A stretch of DNA of 64,000 nt from Camellia lanceoleosa (taxonomy: Eukaryota > Streptophyta > Magnoliopsida > Ericales > Theaceae), in contig CM045758.1 of the NCBI GenBank assembly GCA_025200525.1, positions 4,406,858-4,470,857 on the forward strand, given 5' to 3'. The translations under genes were made by a program, and so were the position numbers. Positions within the stretch are counted from its first letter, which is position 1. Each line of letters starts with the position of its first letter. The notes under the pieces were generated by a model, which saw only the letters and a list, made by a program, of their open reading frames with translations, had not been told where the DNA came from and ran no database searches. Of the stretch, positions 1 to 11,260 are shown piece after piece.

Positions 1-1610
1 TGAGAAGAAAAACATGGAAAGACAATATCAAAAACAATTAACCCATAACATGAATTAGTTAAACTAAAGCATAAAAACATCAATTTGCAACGTAGGTTGA
101 GCTTGTAAAAAACTTAGAAGTTCAACAAAGAACCTTTATTAAAATATATCCACAAATACAGACTGAGAAAGAAATGTTAATGATAAAAGTAATACTAGCG
201 ATAAATGAAGCATAAAAAGTAACTAACAATATTTGTTTTTAATTTTTGGTTTCCGACATGCTGCAAGTTGTACACAGATGCCATGTACCTTTTGTGAGAA
301 GATCAAAAAGACACTGAAATTTTTGAAAAACCTCTACCATTTTGAGCAAATGGTTTCAGATAACAAAAAGCACAAACAGATCGAAATAGGCAAAAAAAAA
401 TATAATTAAATTATGTTTAAAGCGAGATAGAAAGAAACAGAGAGATGGCAAAAGGAAACAGATACTGACCTCCACCACGAAAAAAACGAACCATGACTCC
501 TTATCAACAGGAAGCAAGGTTGTAAAAAATTGAATTGTTGTTTTGGGATTCTACCAGCCTAGATAGGATCATCAAATCAAGAATCGTAAGATCCTAGAAG
601 AAATAAAATATGTATAACAATTTTTATATGATTAATGAATACTATCAAAATTCAGAGAGAATGCAATTGAATAATGAAAAATAAATAAATTAAAACTATC
701 TTTGAAAAAACAAAATTAATCAGATAAACATTCACAAATTGACCTAAATAAACTTGAAGATTTGTGAATTATAAATGTCAGTACGGGGAGATTCATTTGT
801 TTGCCATGCTCACTAACGCTAACATTAAGCAATATGTGGTGTCCCTAAATCCGTATCCAATTTATTTATTTATTTTTATTTTGACAGTTTCTAGCCAAGT
901 CCCCTTATTTGACAATTAGGAGAATATGCGAAGAACAACCGTACCCAGTCCAGGTGGCGTGAGATTGGCCAAAGCAAAGAGCACACAAACAAGGCTAACA
1001 GGAATGAAGGAAATTGATAATTGAATGAAGGCAAATAATTGAAGGATTAAACATTTGAAATTATAACAAACTACTAGTCTACAACAGCACAACACATTCT
1101 TTCTCAGTTAATAGCATGGATTTAAAATGCTAATTCCATAACAACGACTCTCCGAGAAATAGACAACCTAATTCATAAGCATTGTAAATCACAACCATAA
1201 CTCATTCTTCAGTAGAGGGCCAAAATTAATCATTAACAAGAAAAATAAGACCAACAAAAAAATACAAAAATTGTAATTCTATTGTTAAGAAGAGGCGGAG
1301 AAGATTGGCCTGGATCTCAAACCTAAAGGGGAAAAACCGGGAAAACAAAAATGCTGAACACGAAGACTAAGATATCAGCCCTAGCCTGAAAACAAAAAAA
1401 TCCCCAAAAATAAACAGCGACGTGAAGAAGAAGAAAGAATAAGAGATGTACATGAGGAGCGGAGGGTTGGATTGAAGATGTTCTTTCTGTCAATCGATTT
1501 TCTTCAAATTACGCTTTGCATTGTATTGTCTCGTGTTGCTGCGATACATTTACCGCTCAATTTATATTCCCCAAAAATATCGGTTACAGTTCTGAAAATT
1601 AGGGGTTGTT
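1..1610 (-). promoter_or_regulatory. Possible promoter, 5' leader and first coding exon of a minus-strand gene
   Basis: This stretch is AT-rich with no long open frame. Read on the minus strand, a TATAAA lies at 1561-1566. It is followed by a pyrimidine-rich leader (about 1260-1500) with CTTCTT runs, as in plant 5' untranslated regions. Further down, an ATG at 492-494 opens a very short frame (MVRFFRGGG) that stops at a GT at 468-469, which could be a splice donor. The rest of the gene would lie left of the window. This is inference from composition and signals only. I do not recognise the protein, and the stretch could equally be ordinary intergenic DNA. Confidence 0.25.
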
Positions 1611-1849
1611 TTAAATAAATGTATTTTTTAATTTTTTAGATTAAAATGTAGAAGAAAAAATATGATTGTTTGGAAGAATTTTTTGACTTTTTATAAAAAA
1701 AAAAATATGTATTAAAATATTATATAAAATAGTAAAATTATCATTTTACCACTACTATAATGAATTGCCTCCTGACTTGGATTGTTCAGGAAGCCAGGCG
1801 ATGGGTAGGAAACAAATATAGAAGCAAATTGCTTACAGTTTGAGATCGG

Positions 1850-2190
1850 ATTAGACGATGTTGTTCGGCCCGTAGGGGCCACCACGGGTCTCATTTTGAT
1901 AATCGAAACCGTTCAATATGTAGAAATCGTCGAGTATTATATGCCTGTGAAAAATCATGTGGGTCGGATATGATAGTTATCTGATCAGATTAGTTTTTTG
2001 TCAACCGTTATTTTCTTTACCATCTATTTTTTTTTACAAAATTGATTTGATTATATAGTTATCGATATCCAATCAACATGATTTTTTACAGGCATATAGT
2101 ACTCAACAAGTTTTACACATTAAACGGTTCAGATTATCAAAACGGGACTCGTGATGAGCCCCACAGGTCGAACAACACCATCCCGTGCAA
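1850..2190. repeat. Foldback (inverted repeat) element
   Basis: About 140 bp at 1850-1990 are roughly the reverse complement of 2045-2190. Shared blocks include the palindromic partners of CAGGCATATA, AACGGTTCAGATTATCAAAA and GAGCCCCAC. The arms are imperfect (about 80% by eye) and separated by a short AT-rich loop. Short open frames that cross this region arise from the arms and are not taken as genes. It looks like an old non-autonomous foldback transposon. I could not fix its outer ends or a target duplication, and flanking poly-A/T runs on both sides (1620-1720, 2300-2350) may belong to it. Confidence 0.5.
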
Positions 2191-2501
2191 ATTTTTTTGT
2201 GCACCCGCGTGACCATCACTTCAATACTAACAGTGGCTTGTACTTGGACCGTGTAAAGGGGGTTTTTATATATATATATATATATATTTTTTGGCAAATA
2301 GTGATAACTTTTTTTACTTTTTTAGTAACTTTTTGACTTTTGTATTTTTTAGTGTATGTCAAACCAGGCCTTACTATGTAGTCCTATGTCCTTCTAATCC
2401 CAATATTTTTTGATAGACCAATAGATCCACAATTTTTAAAGTTTTGTACCTAGAGGTCCAGTTTTTTATTTCTTATTTTTTAAATGACTGTATTACTCTT
2501 T

Positions 2502-3122
2502 GATTTGAGATATATATATCTATATATATACGTGAAAAATCAAATTTTAGATTGTGGATCTCGCCTATGCGAGGTTGTCTGCGATCTCGATCTCTCTCTG
2601 TGAGGTCGATCTCTTTATGCTGTGAGGTCGATCTGTTTGTGCTATCTAAATTTTTATGTATAGGTGATCTCTGCGTATGCACTCTGTGTGTGTGTGTGTA
2701 TGTGTCTCTCTCTCTCTCTCTTTCTTTCGATACATATATGTATGTATATATATAGATAAGCAAATTCGCGTGATCTCTGGTTCGTGTTTGCCAATGTTGT
2801 TATAGTTCTTTATTTTGTGATAAATTTTGTTTGTTTGATATTGAGTTTGTGATATTTGTATGTGATTGTAGATACCCCATTTTTTACCGCCCTTAAGACT
2901 TGGGCACTACTGATAGTTTACTCGGTGATGAAGTTGTGCAGTGCAAATGGTTGATTTCTTCGGCAAGGAGAGAGAGTCAAATCCCAACCTCACATCCCTT
3001 TTTGGACCAAAGCTATGTTGACCAAAGATTTTAGACCTTAAAACCCTATCTTTCAAAATATTTTTGAAAAGAAGTTCCTACGATGTTCCGACGCTCGCAT
3101 TTTGTTAAATGTTGGGCTTTTC
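2502..3122. repeat. 621-bp tandem duplication, first copy
   Basis: The segment starts GATTTGAGATATATATA and contains a TC/GT-rich stretch. It then runs into the first 250 bp of an Ogre-like LTR (GTAGATACCCCATTTT at about 2870) and breaks off at 3122. There the same start sequence begins again at 3123. The second copy runs 3123-3321, is interrupted by a solo LTR (3322-7336), and resumes at 7337 up to about 7780, where it continues into the intact LTR at 7525. The first copy therefore arose by tandem duplication of the left flank and left end of the 7525 LTR, before the LTR at 3322 inserted. Confidence 0.75.
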
Positions 3123-3543
3123 GATTTGAGATATATATATATATATACGTGAAAAATCAAATTTTAGATTGTGGATCTCGCCTATGCGAGGTTGTCTGCG
3201 ACCTCGATCTCTCTCTGTGAGGTCGATCTCTTTATGTTGTGAGGTCAATCTGTTTGTGCGATCTGAATTTTTGTGTATAGGTGATCTCTACGTACGCACT
3301 CTCTGTGTATGTGTGTGTGTGTGTAGACACCCCATTTTTGACCATCCTCAAGACTTGGACGTCACCGTTGGAACACTCGGTGATCATCCACGTTTGTGTT
3401 CGTTTTGAGTTCCCGGAGGTCTCGGCTCCACGCCCTACCTCAGGATCTCTCAACTCGACCGTGTTGTGTTTGGTTTTGCACCAAACACTTGTGTTTTTGC
3501 TTTGGAGGGCAGAAAATGGCTTGTTAGCTACCGCTAACCCCTA

Positions 3544-3675
3544 CCGGCCTTGGATTGAGGCCACCGGCCGTTCATTCTCTCTATCGGCCATTGGTGAAAT
3601 ATACCATTGGCCGGTCGGCACTTTGTGTGGTCGGTCGACCATCTTTTTGGCCGGTGACCTCCTTTGCTGGCCGGT
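3544..3675. repeat. 20-bp phased CCGGCC/GGCCGG word array (cluster A of the 3322 LTR)
   Basis: CCGGCC or its variants start at 3544, 3564 and 3584; GGCCGG or GGTCGG start at 3609, 3629, 3649 and 3669. All steps are exactly 20 bp except the one between the two groups. The bases between the words differ, so this is not a simple tandem repeat. The array lies 270-400 bp upstream of the TATA box at 3943. Confidence 0.85.
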
Positions 3676-3942
3676 ATTACCCTTTTGCACCCCTCAAGCA
3701 TGGTGCATGCCAGCTGTGCTAGCTGGAATGCACTAACCCTCTCCCCCGTGCATAAGTGTGGTTGTTTTGCACCTTTGACCCTTTGTTTTGCACCCTTTGC
3801 TCAAGGCTTCTTGAGGAAACTTTGACCCCTTGTCTTAGCTTCCTCAAGAAGCTTGAACCCCTGGGTTAGCTTCCTTGAGAAGCCTTGCCCCCCTTGACCC
3901 TTTGTTTTAGCTTGTCTTGTAAGCTTAGAGCCTTTGCATTGT

Positions 3943-3950
3943 CTATATAA
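3943..3950 (+). promoter_or_regulatory. TATA box of the 3322 LTR
   Basis: CTATATAAG in a GC-richer context about 620 bp into the LTR. The start of R would be expected about 30 bp downstream. The LTRs at 7525, 38165 and 42051 have a TATA element in the matching place. Confidence 0.65.
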
Positions 3951-5851
3951 GAGCCTCTCCTCCTCCATTGTCAAAGGTTAAGCAAAAACCAAAGCAATAT
4001 ACATATATACCTCTGATATATATCTTCTCTCTCCTCTTTTGTGTGTGTTTTGTGGCCTAAAAGTGTATTTTGACCTTAGTTTTGCACTAAGACACACACC
4101 ATTACACCATACTCCGACTTTGGGAGGCATTGGGGGTTTGTTCTTGAGGTTTTGGACTGATTTTGGTCAGAAGAGAGTGGCTGGACCTGCTGTTCTTGAA
4201 GTGTTCTTTAAGGGTAACTCTTTTGCTTTATTTTCCCCAATCTTGCATTAGCTTTTGAGCTATCTTGCATGCTGATTTAAGCTTTGTGTATAACTGAAAA
4301 AAGTCTTGTATTTTCATGCTTAAGATACTTCATTAAGGTCATTTTGGTGTTGGGGGTCGACCTCCCCCTCTTAGGCCTTGTTTGGCCTCTTTTTGTGTTC
4401 TTTTGATAAGCTTTGGTTACTCTTGTGTATTGGCCTTTTCACCACTGAAATCCAGTGGATTTTCAGTGGTGAAAAAGAGGGTTTGAGGTCTTGTATAGGG
4501 GAGGGACACCCCTCTCCCCTTTGTGTCTCATTTGTGCTTGTTTTTGGCCCACAATGGTAGCATGCATGAGTAGTTGTCTTTGATACCATTTCAGAGGTTT
4601 TTGGTTGTTTTTGGGTCATAATATACCTTTGCTTTTGGTCGGATTCATGGCCATTTGCTTGCATATCGCACTTGCTTTGTATTCCCTTATTTTGCCTAGA
4701 AGGGTTTCATGCCATTTGACCACCATGCTCTCATGTTTTGACCCTACTTTGTGAAGTTCTCGGTCATATTTTTTCATGCTCAAGGTCTGTTAGGTGCTGG
4801 TTTTGTCGTATATGATATGCTTTGTATGGCTCCTTAGTATTCTAGCACGTTAGCATCGGGTGTGCGAGTCATTAGTATGCATTGACTAGGCTATTTCAGT
4901 GATTTGGAATCACTTACCATGCCATTTCAGTCCATGTTTTGTGCTTAAATGTTCGCATCTATCATTCCTTCAATGCCTCGAAGAAGTCTCCTTTTATGCC
5001 TTGAAATGAAGCATTTGGCATGCCTATGTGTTTGGGTCATTTGAGCTGCCATATCAATGGGTTTTGGGACTTATTTTGGTGCCTTAAAACTCTGGTTTGG
5101 TTGTATAGCTTATGCCATGTTTGCTTAGGGTAGTGATAGTAGAATGCTCTTTTGTTATGCCTTAGACTTGAGCCTATTGGTGTGCATGCTTACATGAGTA
5201 TTTATCCATCATTTTAGGCATCTTTTGTCACTGTTTTGGGGATGGGCTGAGGTCTGCCCCTTCGTGTTTTAGGTCCACCATTGCATGATCATGTTGCATT
5301 GTTTTGGTTTCATGCTTACATTATATTATACTTGCATGTGTGCATAGTATTTAGCTAGTTGCATCTCATGTACATGTTGCATATTTGGCATGCTCATATT
5401 GTATTAACTTAGCTTGTATACTTAGGATACATTGCATTTGTCTTGACTTGTGTCTTAGCTTCATTTGCATAATTTGAGCCATGTTTGTATACATGCATTG
5501 CATTGTTTGGTTTGGGGTGTCAAACCAAACATGAGAATTGAGGTGCGTTCATACTCAAAGTGACGTAACACGCCTCGTTCGTCGGTCGCCGATGCCCTTG
5601 ACCTTAAACATGATAGGGTATTGGCACCCATTTGCTTGTTGCATGCATTTACATCAAGTTGCAAACTTGGTATCTTTGGCCATCATGCATTGAAATGCGT
5701 GATTGGTGGCCCGAGTACCAAGGGTTATGCTCCCTTGAGTCCATTGCATGATAGGAAGTGTGTCCATGCACACATTTGCTTGCAAATTCCATGCCATACA
5801 TTGCTTGCCCTCTGCTGCTGTCAACTACAGGTTCTATAGGAAATTTTATCC

Positions 5852-5957
5852 GGTCGGCTAAATACAGTGCCAACCGGCCAGGAATCTGTGGCCGGTAGAT
5901 TAAAAGGTGGCCGGTGATCATCCTCTTCGGCCGGTGGTGTTTATACTTGGTCGGTGG
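5852..5957. repeat. Phased GGCCGG word array (cluster B of the 3322 LTR)
   Basis: TCGGCT and CCGGCC start at 5854 and 5874; GGCCGG or GGTCGG start at 5890, 5909, 5929 and 5949. Most steps are 19-20 bp. The word is the same as in cluster A, 2.3 kb upstream in the same LTR. Confidence 0.8.
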
Positions 5958-7336
5958 CATTCCCCAACATCTAGAGAGCATATCCTTGGACTTTTGCAGT
6001 CCTCAGAGGAGTAGGGCAGTGTTAACAGAGGCAATAGTGCTATGGCAGCGAGTTTCCGGGCAAGATGAATCAAACATGCAACATTCGCGCATCCCGAGGC
6101 GAGGCTGTGGCTACCTTCTTCCTGCATTCAATTTGTTAATTAATTAGAGGGTCTGTAATAATTAATTAGCTAGGATTGTTAATTCATTATTCGGACTGTA
6201 TTATTCTTTCGGTCCCTCCGAGTGAGGACGTATTTGTAATAAGCGTGTGTGAGTGTGTGCATGTTTTCCAATCCCACGTCTTTCTTCCCTTTTATTTACC
6301 CACTTATGATGGTTAGACTAGGGCATACTTAAATTAGCATACCTTGTGCTATGCATGCGTACATCCATACATTTGTCTTACATGCACCGGGCTCGGCACA
6401 TCATGCTAACTGCACTTGTATTTCAATTCCAAGTTGAGTACTTGTTAGTTGCAACGTTTCACGTGCCATTTTTAGGATAGCCGAGCCTGTCTAAATTGCA
6501 TCTTTGCATGTGTTGCATTAGCCATTTTTAACATGAACTAGGATCATGCATGTGATTACTAACTAGTTTCTGTTTTGGCTTGGAGTACTCTGTAAGTTCT
6601 TTTGCTTTAGCATCCTTGCATGCGTGTGAGTGTTGCCATGACAGCATGCTTACCATGAGGCTAGTTGCTTATGTGATATAAACTGCTTGAATGCCTGTGG
6701 ATGGAGGTTGAATTACCTAAATTGGAATAATGAACTAAAACTGTGAGTTTTAAGCCCACTAGATAGTGGCAAAACCATCTTTTCTAAAGCCCAATTTAGG
6801 GTGGCAAAAATCCGCATTTTAGCCTACTTGCGGTAGCAAAGTATTTTCAAAACAAACATGAAATGTTTTGTTCCAATTTAGGCGATTTGGTCTATACTTG
6901 TTTGCTGTGCGCATAACATGGTAATTCTAGGCTAACAACCGGAATAAGAACGCATAATGTTTTCAAAACTATATATCATGGTTAGTAGAGGCCGATCTTT
7001 GATCGGGCGAGCGGGGGTGCTCATAGCTGACCTTCCCCAATCGTACCCAAGATCCCGAGCCGAGGCAACTTTGGTGATGACGGACACGTGGCCTTTGGCA
7101 CCGAGTTAGGGTTTCCTAAATTCCCCCAAAATAAAAATATTTAGGTGGCGACTCTGTATCTGGCAAAGCAGTCCATGTTTGGCACTTTTTTTAAAAATCT
7201 GTTTTTTTCTCAAAACAATTTGTCGAATTTGGACTCTTTGGTTCAGATTAAGAACCGTGACAATTTGAGTTCGAACTGTAGTGAACCCACAAATGATGTA
7301 ATCTGGGTTCATCCCCGGGCGTATGCTCTGTCTGGA

Positions 7337-7338
7337 CG

Positions 7339-7383
<45 letters not shown>

Positions 7384-7524
7384 TTCGATACATATATGTA
7401 TGTATATATATAGATAAGCAAATTCGCGTGATCTCTGGTTCGTGTTTGTCAATGTTGTTATAGTTCTTTGTTTTGTGATAAATTTTGTTTGTTTGATATT
7501 GATTTTGTGATATTTGTATGTGAT
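7337..7524. repeat. Resumed second copy of the 621-bp duplication, with a long (TC)n tract
   Basis: The TC tract at about 7338-7383 and the following block (GATACATATATGTATGTATA) match 2705-2870 of the first copy. This is the right flank of the solo LTR at 3322 and the left flank of the LTR at 7525. Frames through it read only the dinucleotide repeat. Confidence 0.75.
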
Positions 7525-8128
7525 TGTAGGCACCTCATTTTTGATCGCCCTTAAGACTTGGGCACTACTGATGGTTTACTCGGTGATGAAGTTGTGCAGT
7601 GCAAATGGTCAATTTCTTCGGCAAGGAGAGAGAGTCAAATCCCAACCACACATCCTTTTTTGAACCAAATCTATGTTGACCAAAGATTTTAGACCTTAAA
7701 ATCCTCTCTTTCAAAATATTTTTGAAAAGAAGTTCCTACGATGTTTCGACGCTCGCATTTTGTTAAATGTTGCGCTTTTCGGTAAACCGAGCGAGGACAA
7801 AATGAAAATGAATGAAAGAGAGATGAAATCTCTGAAAAAATTTTCAAAACACCTTGTTTAGGGGTTTGGAGTTGAAGAAAAGAGAAGAGGAGAGAAGCAA
7901 ACTAGTTTGGGAGAAATTCGGCATGAATCTAGGTAGGATTGAAACTGAGCGGCTTCACCAAAATAGGCATAACTTTTTTTACAGTTGGAATTGTGATGCA
8001 AGGCTGCCACCATTGGAAAGCTTACTTCTGGTGCTTCAATTTGAACACAAGAATGACCTGAAAAAAAGTCCATATGAAAGAGTTATGCCCATTTGAAGTT
8101 AGACCTGGAAAGCAGAATTTTGCCTGCC

Positions 8129-8317
8129 GACCAGAAAATTGGGCTACTGACCAGAAAAGTGTCCAACCGACCACTTAGGTGGTCTACAAGTGGTCTGCAG
8201 TCGTGCCACCACCTTCCTCTCTCTGTGCAGACCACCTTCCCCCCTTGCTGACCACTTTTTCTTCCGGCAGACTAGAAAAAGTAGCTGGCCGACTAGTGCA
8301 AGTAGCTGGCCGACCAC
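8129..8317. repeat. 20/21-bp phased GACCA word array (cluster A of the 7525 LTR)
   Basis: GACCA or GACTA starts at 8129, 8149 and 8169, then at 8230, 8250, 8270, 8291 and 8312. Steps are 20, 20, then 20, 20, 21, 21. Between and after these are reverse-oriented copies (TGGTC at 8180, 8191 and about 8324), so a transcript could fold on itself. The array ends about 140 bp upstream of the TATA box. Confidence 0.85.
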
Positions 8318-8457
8318 TTCAACTGGTCGGCAACTTTCTTTCATTTTCTGCAGGTGTTGTGGATGCCAGTTGGGCACAGAAAACATCCTCCATACACGTG
8401 TATAGAGGAATTGCTTGGAGGCTCAAACTTGTTCAACAAGCTTAATGCTTGGTTTTC

Positions 8458-8465
8458 TATATAAA
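8458..8465 (+). promoter_or_regulatory. TATA box of the 7525 LTR
   Basis: TATATAAA followed by a GGAGCC stretch, about 930 bp into the LTR and matching the TATA position of the 3322 LTR relative to the upstream word array. Confidence 0.65.
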
Positions 8466-8999
8466 GGAGCCTCCTCCCTCTTTTCTCAGGTTCAGAAATT
8501 TGCATAGGGCATATACATATCATCTATCTCTATATATCTTCATTTCTCTTAATATTTGTGCTTAAAAGGGTAGTTTCTTCACACTTTTACACACAAATAC
8601 ACAGTGAAACACCATACTCTTGGAGCTGAGGCACCTTGAAGCTGGTTTTGGAGTTTTTGGACTGATTTTGATCCAAAAAAGTTGCTGGATTTGCTTCCTT
8701 GAAGTTGTTCTACAAGGGTAAGTTTCTAACCCCTTGAAGCTTTATTTTTGATTAAGCCTTTGGCCCCATTTGCATGTTTATTTTGGCTTAACTTTAAACT
8801 ACAAAAAGTTCTGATTTTAAGTGCTTAACATGTTTGTTTGAGGCTTCTTGGGTGTTGGGGGTGTTCTACCCCCTTTTGTGCCATGTTTGACCTTGTTTTG
8901 GGCCATTACTTTAGGCCTTTGTAATCACCTTTGTTTGGCCTTCCCACCTCTAAAACTCATAGGAATTTCAGTGGTGGAAACTTGGTTTTGAGGCCCCAA

Positions 9000-10600
9000 A
9001 TAGGAGGGGGTTGTCCCCCCCTTCTCTTGTGTGCTTGTGTTGATGGCTCATCGAAGTAGCATGTTTGTCAAGCTTGTTTTAGCTCCATCTCAGCCTATTT
9101 TTGGCCTCATTTCAGTATGGCATACCTCTGTTTTGGCTTAGTTTAGGCCACCTTTGCATGCTTTATACACTTCTAGTGTAATCCTCTTTTCTAGCCTTGC
9201 ATGCCTAATGAGTTAGCTTGTTATTCCAGCATGTGTTGGCTTAGTCTCAGCCCATTTTTGGCCATTATTTAACATGCTTTAACTCTGTTTTTGGCTTGTT
9301 TGATCATTGGTTGCATGCTTCATGCACTTATAGTGTAAATCCTCTTTGCTAGCCTTGCATGCCTAATGAGTTAGCTTGTTATTCTAGCATGTGTTGGCGT
9401 AGTCTTAGCCCATTTTTGGTGTTATTTTGACATGCCATAACTCTATTTTTGGTTGGTGGAGTCACCTCTTGCTTGGTTTGTGCACTTGTAGTGCAATCTT
9501 GCCCATTAGCCTAGTGTACTTGATGTTTTGGCCCTTCATGCTAGCTTACCTTGGCTATACTCCATACATGTTTTAGCATTATTTTGACATGCTTTAGGAC
9601 TATTTTGGGTTGCCTTGGCCGTATGACTCATGTTTTGCATAGCTATAGTGCAAATGTCTTGACTAGTCTTGAGTTTTGAGGCCTCTACCATGCTATACTT
9701 GTGATGTTTGCATGCCTTGGCATCATTTGGCATGGTATTTCAGAGCTTATATCTTTTTCATACTCTCATGTTTATTGCTCTTTAATTGTGTTTGAGAGTT
9801 GTGTCTCCATGCCTTGTCCATGAGCCAATATGTATGCATGCTTGCCTAAGCTTTTGGGCTACCATCTCAGCATGTTTTTGGTGTTATTTTACCATGTTAC
9901 AACTCTGATTTTTGTTGGTGAAGTCATCTCATGCTTGGTTTTGGTATGTGTAGTGTAATCCTCCTCATTGGCCTTGTATGCTCCATGCTTCATGCCTTTT
10001 ATTCTAGCATATGTTGGCTATGTTCAAGCATGTTTTTGGCATTGTTTTGACCTGCCTTGGGACTGTTTTGAGTCACCTTGACCTTTTGGGGCTTGCTTGA
10101 TATGGCCATGGTACAAGTGTCTTTGCTAGCCTTAAGCTTTGAGCCTCTTAGCATGCCTTATTTGTGATATATGCATGATATGGCATCATTTGGAATGTGA
10201 TTTCAGAGCTTTTGTCTTTGCTATACTCCCATGTTTATCACTCTTTCATTGCTCTTGAGGGTTATGCATTATGCCTTGTTTGTAAGCCAATGAATGAACA
10301 TGCTTTGCTTACCTTTTGAGCCTATGTTTTAGCATGCCTTTGGCCTTGATTTAGCATGCCTCAGCTCTGATTTGAGTAGTTTGGGTCATATGGGATTTGT
10401 TATGCATGGTTGTAATGCAATAGATTTGACTAGCCTAATGATTTAAGGTCCTTAGGATGTTATACTTGTGTTGTTTGAGTGATTTGGCCTCATTTCATAC
10501 ATGATTTCAGTGCATATAGTGTTGTCACACTTCCATGTTTGTCACTTCTTAATCATGTTTGAGAGTTATGCTCTTGTGCTTAGTTAATGGGCCAATGCAT
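9000..10600. repeat. Diverged internal repeats in the 7525 LTR
   Basis: Blocks built around TAGCCTTGCATGCCTAATGA, GTTAGCTTGTTATT and TCAGCATGTTTTTGG recur several times with spacings of roughly 150-200 bp. They account for much of the extra length of this LTR over its relatives. The copies are visibly diverged and non-coding. Confidence 0.55.
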
Positions 10601-11149
10601 GAGCATGCATTTTCTAGCCTTTCATGCCATCTTTTAAGAGTGTTTTGGCCATTGTCATGGCATGCATGAAGTCTATTTGGGGTTGTTTAGTCCATTATGC
10701 ATTGCATTGTATAGCCTTAGTGTTGTGTGCCTCAATGCTTAAGGACTTTGTTTTGACATGCACATGTTGCATTGCATTGTATTTCCATGTTGTTACCTTG
10801 CATGGTGTTTGGAATGAAAGTTAATCCAAACACGAGAAACGGGGGACGTTTCATACTTGAAGTGATGAAACGTGCCTCATTTCTCTGTTGCTGACGCTCT
10901 TGATCATGCATGATAGAGTTTAAGGCCCTTATGTGTTATTTGTGCATTCATTTACATTGAATTGTGCAATCTTGGCTTCTCGGCCATCGTGCATTGCGAT
11001 GCTCGGTTGGTGGCCCGAGAGTCGAGAACCGCACTCCTTTGAGCCTAAGAAATGATAGGGAGGGTGGTTGTCCACACATACCTTGCAAATACACTGCCGT
11101 GTCCCTTCTTGTTTTCTGTTGCAGCAAAATGGAGTTGTGCTGTATTTTC

Positions 11150-11260
11150 TGGTCGGCAGACCAGTAAAAGTGGCTGGCCGACTACTTTTTCTGATCTACA
11201 GCAAATGTAAGTGGTCTACAGGAGGTCTACAAAACCACCAAGTGGTCGGCAGCCTTCCTG
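11150..11260. repeat. Phased GACCA/TGGTC word cluster (cluster B of the 7525 LTR)
   Basis: GACCAG at 11159 and GACTAC at 11180 are 21 bp apart. They are followed by reverse-oriented GGTCTAC and TGGTCGGC copies up to 11255. The word is that of cluster A, about 2.9 kb upstream. Confidence 0.7.

Larger units (their letters stand above)
3322..7336 (+). mobile_element. Solo LTR, Ogre/Tat-like, 4.0 kb, inserted in the second duplication copy
   Basis: It begins TGTAGACACCCCATTTTTGA and ends near TGTCTGGA, a degraded inverted copy of the start. A TATA box lies at 3943-3950, and a downstream stretch of over 3 kb holds no long frame. The same start and the same internal landmarks recur in the LTRs at 7525, 38165 and 42051. 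These landmarks include GAGCGGGGGTGCTC, a block near GACGGACACGTGGCC, and TTTAGGTGGCGACTCTG about 190 bp before the end. The LTR at 38165 is followed by a primer-binding-site-like sequence, which supports LTR identity for all four. No internal region follows here, so this is a solo LTR left by recombination. Family assignment (very long LTR, Tat/Ogre group) is inference. Confidence 0.7.

Noticed and set aside
4371..5981. Several frames of 60-110 codons in the 3322 LTR
   Set aside because: No family features and not shared with the colinear LTRs; chance frames in a long LTR.
7309..7533. Arg/Glu-rich frame across the TC tract
   Set aside because: Translation of a (GA)n/(TC)n microsatellite.
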